A stretch of 44,681 nucleotides of DNA from Sedimenticola sp. (GTDB lineage: Bacteria > Pseudomonadota > Gammaproteobacteria > Chromatiales > Chromatiaceae), in assembly GCA_002869585.1 (NCBI GenBank), contig PKUO01000057.1, positions 69,555 through 114,235 of the forward strand, given 5' to 3'. Below the pieces are notes generated by a model that had not been told where the DNA came from, did not search any database, and worked only from the letters and a program-made list of their open reading frames with translations. A program made the position numbers and the translations under genes. This document shows, in pieces, positions 42,721-44,681 of this stretch. Every line of letters begins with the position of its first letter. Position 1 is the first letter of the stretch.

Positions 42721-42835
42721 ACTCCGAAGAATACCGGCGCCGCTTCCGCGACGGTGGGGGTACGCTTAATGTATTCATAACAAGTGTCCACTAAAAAATA
42801 AGTGGACGCTATCTTGACGGCACCAGCTGCTAGAT
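42671..42835 (-). mobile_element. Remnant of an IS66-family element (tnpA/orfA 5' end)
   Basis: From the ATG at 42778 the minus strand encodes about 36 residues, MNTLSVPPPSRKRRRYSSEF..., with YSSEFKAQIVEACKTQGASVS. This matches the helix-turn-helix start of IS66 accessory transposase OrfA. Coding similarity stops abruptly near 42671, where the lysine-rich gene begins. Upstream of the ATG is a hairpin (GTCCACT 42786-42792 / AGTGGAC 42801-42807). The other boundary is approximate (about 42830). No transposase core remains. Confidence 0.7.
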
Positions 42836-42837
42836 CA

Positions 42838-43115
42838 AGACGTGATCACCGGACGGTTACTTTCCAGTTCCATTTCCTCACGGTAAAGAAAAAGTAAAGC
42901 ATTGAAAGCCGGGTTTTGTGTTGGCGTCGAAACCTTGCGTTCAAAAACCAAGTGGGATAAAAATGACTTAATTTCAGGTTTTCCCATACCCCGAGGGTGT
43001 TGTCTTATAAAATCTGACAAAATGCCGAATCTAATGGATATAGGATTTTTCAGTTCGATGACTGTAAAGCTTGAGACGGATTCGCTGCCGGCCGACTTCC
43101 GCAACATAGGTATTT
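42838..43115 (-). pseudogene. Decayed integron integrase (intI), N-terminal part only
   Basis: On the minus strand the segment [17 protein letters not shown]...[17 protein letters not shown] (about 43000-42878) matches the N-terminal SAM-like domain of integron integrases. Just upstream in another frame are [19 protein letters not shown] (to 43034) and IRHFVRFYK. They are separated by a TAG at 43033-43031 in place of the usual Trp, and by a frameshift near 43003. The catalytic Arg/His/Tyr domain is absent because the IS fragment lies where it should continue. The gene is therefore a truncated, inactive relic. It points away from the AT-rich genes downstream, the orientation of an integron platform. 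Confidence 0.75.
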
Positions 43116-43212
43116 TGGATACTTCTATGTGCGCAACCGAAGATAGACAACATAAATCGTTCAGTATTATTGGACATATGTGGGGTATATTTATAGCTAG
43201 AGCTACAAGACC

Positions 43213-43506
43213 ATGAAACCAAACAAGGTCATTCTGACAACAGACAAAGAATATACCAATGAATATCAATATATTTTTGAAGATCTATATAAAAGAGAAA
43301 TTGAGCTATTCTGCGCTTGGGGAAAGCATTGCGAACAGTGGGAATTCGCCATGGATTTATATTTAACTGATCAAGACCGAATGGATTCATCGCATCATAT
43401 TACGACAACGAGCCATATTGATGAGCCGTTTGAAGATGTTTTAAATATGGCGAAATTATGGCCATCTGAGAACGGGAACAATGAAGTTGAAACTATCAAG
43501 CTCTAA
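43213..43506 (+). CDS. Hypothetical cassette-type protein
   Basis: A 97-residue acidic protein of unknown family, with [23 protein letters not shown] near the C-terminus. The pattern resembles small proteins often carried by integron cassettes and islands, but I cannot name a family. The ATG at 43213 has no strong ribosome-binding site. Its TAA stop (43504-43506) lies in CTCTAAC, which resembles the 5' core of an attC site. Codon use is AT-rich, unlike the core region. It lies just outside the decayed intI. Confidence 0.6.
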   Translation: MKPNKVILTTDKEYTNEYQYIFEDLYKREIELFCAWGKHCEQWEFAMDLYLTDQDRMDSSHHITTTSHIDEPFEDVLNMAKLWPSENGNNEVETIKL

Positions 43507-43563
43507 CAATCACTTCAACTTCACCCCCCACGGTCGCCGGAGGCTCCTGTCGTCGCGTTGGTC
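43501..43563. other. Possible degenerate attC recombination site
   Basis: CTCTAAC at 43501-43507, containing the stop codon of the preceding gene, is followed by a partly symmetrical GC-rich stretch and GTTGGTC at 43557-43563. The ends resemble the RYYYAAC and GTTRRRY cores of attC but each departs at one position, and the inner L boxes are not clearly complementary. Confidence 0.25.
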
Positions 43564-43602
43564 AAGTGGGGATCGGGTGACTATTCTCGGAAATACCTAA
43601 CT

Positions 43603-44397
43603 GTGATTGATCCCGAAATTTTCGTCAAAATTGTAAAGCGTCTGCGGGCTGCCGAAGTTGAACACAGCGTCCGCATACTTTATGCATGCGAGTCGGGAAG
43701 CCGCGCTTGGGGATTTGCATCTCCCGATTCTGATTATGACGTGCGATTTATTTATACACACTCAGCAGAATGGTACTTGTCCTTCGATGTAGAGAAAAAA
43801 CGAGATGTCATTGAATACCCAATCGTTGATGAAATAGATTGTTGTGGTTGGGATGTACGGAAAGCACTTTACCTTTTCTCCCGAACCAACGGCGCCCTTT
43901 TAGAGTGGTTGAAGAGTCCGATCAAGTATATTGAGCATGGGCCATTTGCCGATCGATTAAATGAATTAGAACAAAAAACCGCAAACCACACAGCGCTCTG
44001 CTATCATTACAGCAGCATGGCGCGAGGAAATGCCCGTGAATACCTTTTCAAAGACCAGGCTAGGCTGAAAAAGTATTTCTATGTGCTGCGGCCCCTATTG
44101 GCAATACGGTACATCGAAGAATGCCAGTGCCCACCGCCTATCGAATTTCATGAGTTGGTTGAGTCAGTAGCGCCGCCCCTGCTCAGGCCTTACATTGCTA
44201 AGCTACTTGAAACGAAGCAAAGTTCCTCAGAATTAGGTTTAGGTCCGCCGATTCCCGAAATAAATGCCTTTATAGAGGCTGAGTTACAAAGGCATGGTGA
44301 AAGCTTCAAGGGCCAGGGGCGTCCAGATATACAAGATAGTCGCGAGGTCAGGGCAGAGTTGAATGATTTATTCCGGGAAGTTATACACAATGCGTAG
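43603..44397 (+). CDS. RlaP/YcgL-type predicted nucleotidyltransferase
   Basis: Polymerase-beta-superfamily nucleotidyltransferase of about 264 residues. The signature GSRAWGFASPDSDYDVRFIY (about residues 33-52) provides the helix turn GS and two catalytic Asp (DSDYD). The remainder is helical, including SSMARGNAREYL and KYFYVLRPLLAIRYI. RlaP-type proteins are linked to RNA repair with RNA ligases, but no ligase is in the window. The frame is open to TTG at 43558; GTG at 43603 (MIDPEIFVKIV) is the preferred start. It is AT-rich relative to the core and follows the cassette-type gene, so recent transfer is likely. Confidence 0.8.
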   Translation: MIDPEIFVKIVKRLRAAEVEHSVRILYACESGSRAWGFASPDSDYDVRFIYTHSAEWYLSFDVEKKRDVIEYPIVDEIDCCGWDVRKALYLFSRTNGALLEWLKSPIKYIEHGPFADRLNELEQKTANHTALCYHYSSMARGNAREYLFKDQARLKKYFYVLRPLLAIRYIEECQCPPPIEFHELVESVAPPLLRPYIAKLLETKQSSSELGLGPPIPEINAFIEAELQRHGESFKGQGRPDIQDSREVRAELNDLFREVIHNA

Positions 44398-44489
44398 CAA
44401 GTCGCCCAATTATAGTTGCGCGTAAAAGAATCGTGATGGACATATGTAAAAAAAAGACCGCTTCGTACTGATTGAGAGAAGAATAAAAT

Positions 44490-44609
44490 CTCATTGAAGC
44501 TGCAATTGGTTTGGCTAATTGGATTGAAAAAAGGCCTGAAACAACAACAGAACAAATTAATGCTCTATTGGGTATGAGGAATTTTCGTAACTATTCAGCT
44601 GAAATCTGA
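44490..44609 (+). pseudogene. Fragment of a coding sequence, C-terminus only
   Basis: The segment encodes 39 residues ending before TGA at 44607, for example AIGLANWIEKRPETTTEQINALLGMRNF, with good coding character. An in-frame TAA lies just upstream (44484-44486) and there is no ATG, so it is a truncated remnant or uses an unrecognised start. Family unknown. The rest of the tail 44398-44681 (284 bp) shows nothing else I can support. Confidence 0.3.
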
Positions 44610-44681
44610 AAAAAGTACTTGACAGGTTTTTTCTGTATATTTCCCCGTTTTGACGATAGATCTCCTGCTGCTGCAATTGTA

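Noticed and set aside
42902-43216. A 104-codon open frame on plus across the intI relic
   Set aside because: It is the reverse complement of the recognisable IntI fragment and shows no family of its own.
44615-44650. TTGACA followed by TATATT as a promoter
   Set aside because: The two are only 11 bp apart, too close for sigma70, and no gene follows in the window.
1-44681. CRISPR arrays and tRNA or rRNA genes
   Set aside because: No spaced short repeats and no cloverleaf or rRNA segments were seen by eye; a tRNAscan or CRISPR search would be decisive.

Overview
The window reads as a chromosome segment of a free-living or symbiotic gammaproteobacterium. The order 6S RNA, zapA, UPF0149 gene, pepP, ubiH, ubiI, gcvT, gcvH, gcvP matches the Escherichia coli neighbourhood. 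The split gcvPA/gcvPB, a secreted nine-haem cytochrome c, a one-haem PKD-repeat protein and a fused ornithine-lipid synthase suggest a sulfur-oxidiser-like lineage (Chromatiales or Sedimenticolaceae type). That placement is inferred from gene content and style only. Most of the window is GC-rich; the last 1.8 kb is clearly more AT-rich.

Layout. 1-391 is the start of a lysine-rich histone-H1-like gene built of 51-bp repeats. 637-2017 (minus) holds fthC, 6S RNA, zapA and a zapB-like gene. 2142-6506 (plus) holds the UPF0149 gene, pepP, ubiH and ubiI (ubiquinone hydroxylation). 6524-11930 is the glycine cleavage operon: sigma70 promoter, tandem glycine riboswitch with terminator, gcvT, gcvH, gcvPA, an inserted thiol peroxidase gene (tpx) and gcvPB. 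dgkA follows directly. 12444-14941 is a molybdopterin cluster (moaB, moeA, moaD, moaE). 14955-16773 is a divergent DUF1127/MocR-type regulator pair. 16791-19559 holds a DUF255 thioredoxin-fold protein and a guanine deaminase.

19650-26132 contains a small Cys-rich reading frame, the secreted PKD/haem protein, a two-TM channel-like protein, metA, an unrecognised P-loop protein and an MFS transporter. The MFS gene closes an efflux operon (padR, RND adaptor, RND pump, MFS; 30825 to 24966 on minus) with a candidate PadR operator. 30949-33154 has rlmI, an XRE regulator and a small membrane protein. 33236-37885 (minus) is a nonahaem cytochrome beside a two-component system, with a Fur-like palindrome upstream of the regulator. 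38044-42369 (plus) runs lgt, thyA, olsF-like, a DksA/TraR-like gene and folA.

From about 42.4 kb the core genome is broken. A lysine-rich gene runs into an IS66-type transposase fragment. Next to it lies a decayed integron integrase on minus (one in-frame stop, one frameshift, truncated), and then AT-rich cassette-like genes, including an RlaP/YcgL-type nucleotidyltransferase. This is the best candidate for a relic integron or genomic island. The nonahaem cytochrome is the best candidate for an undescribed redox function.
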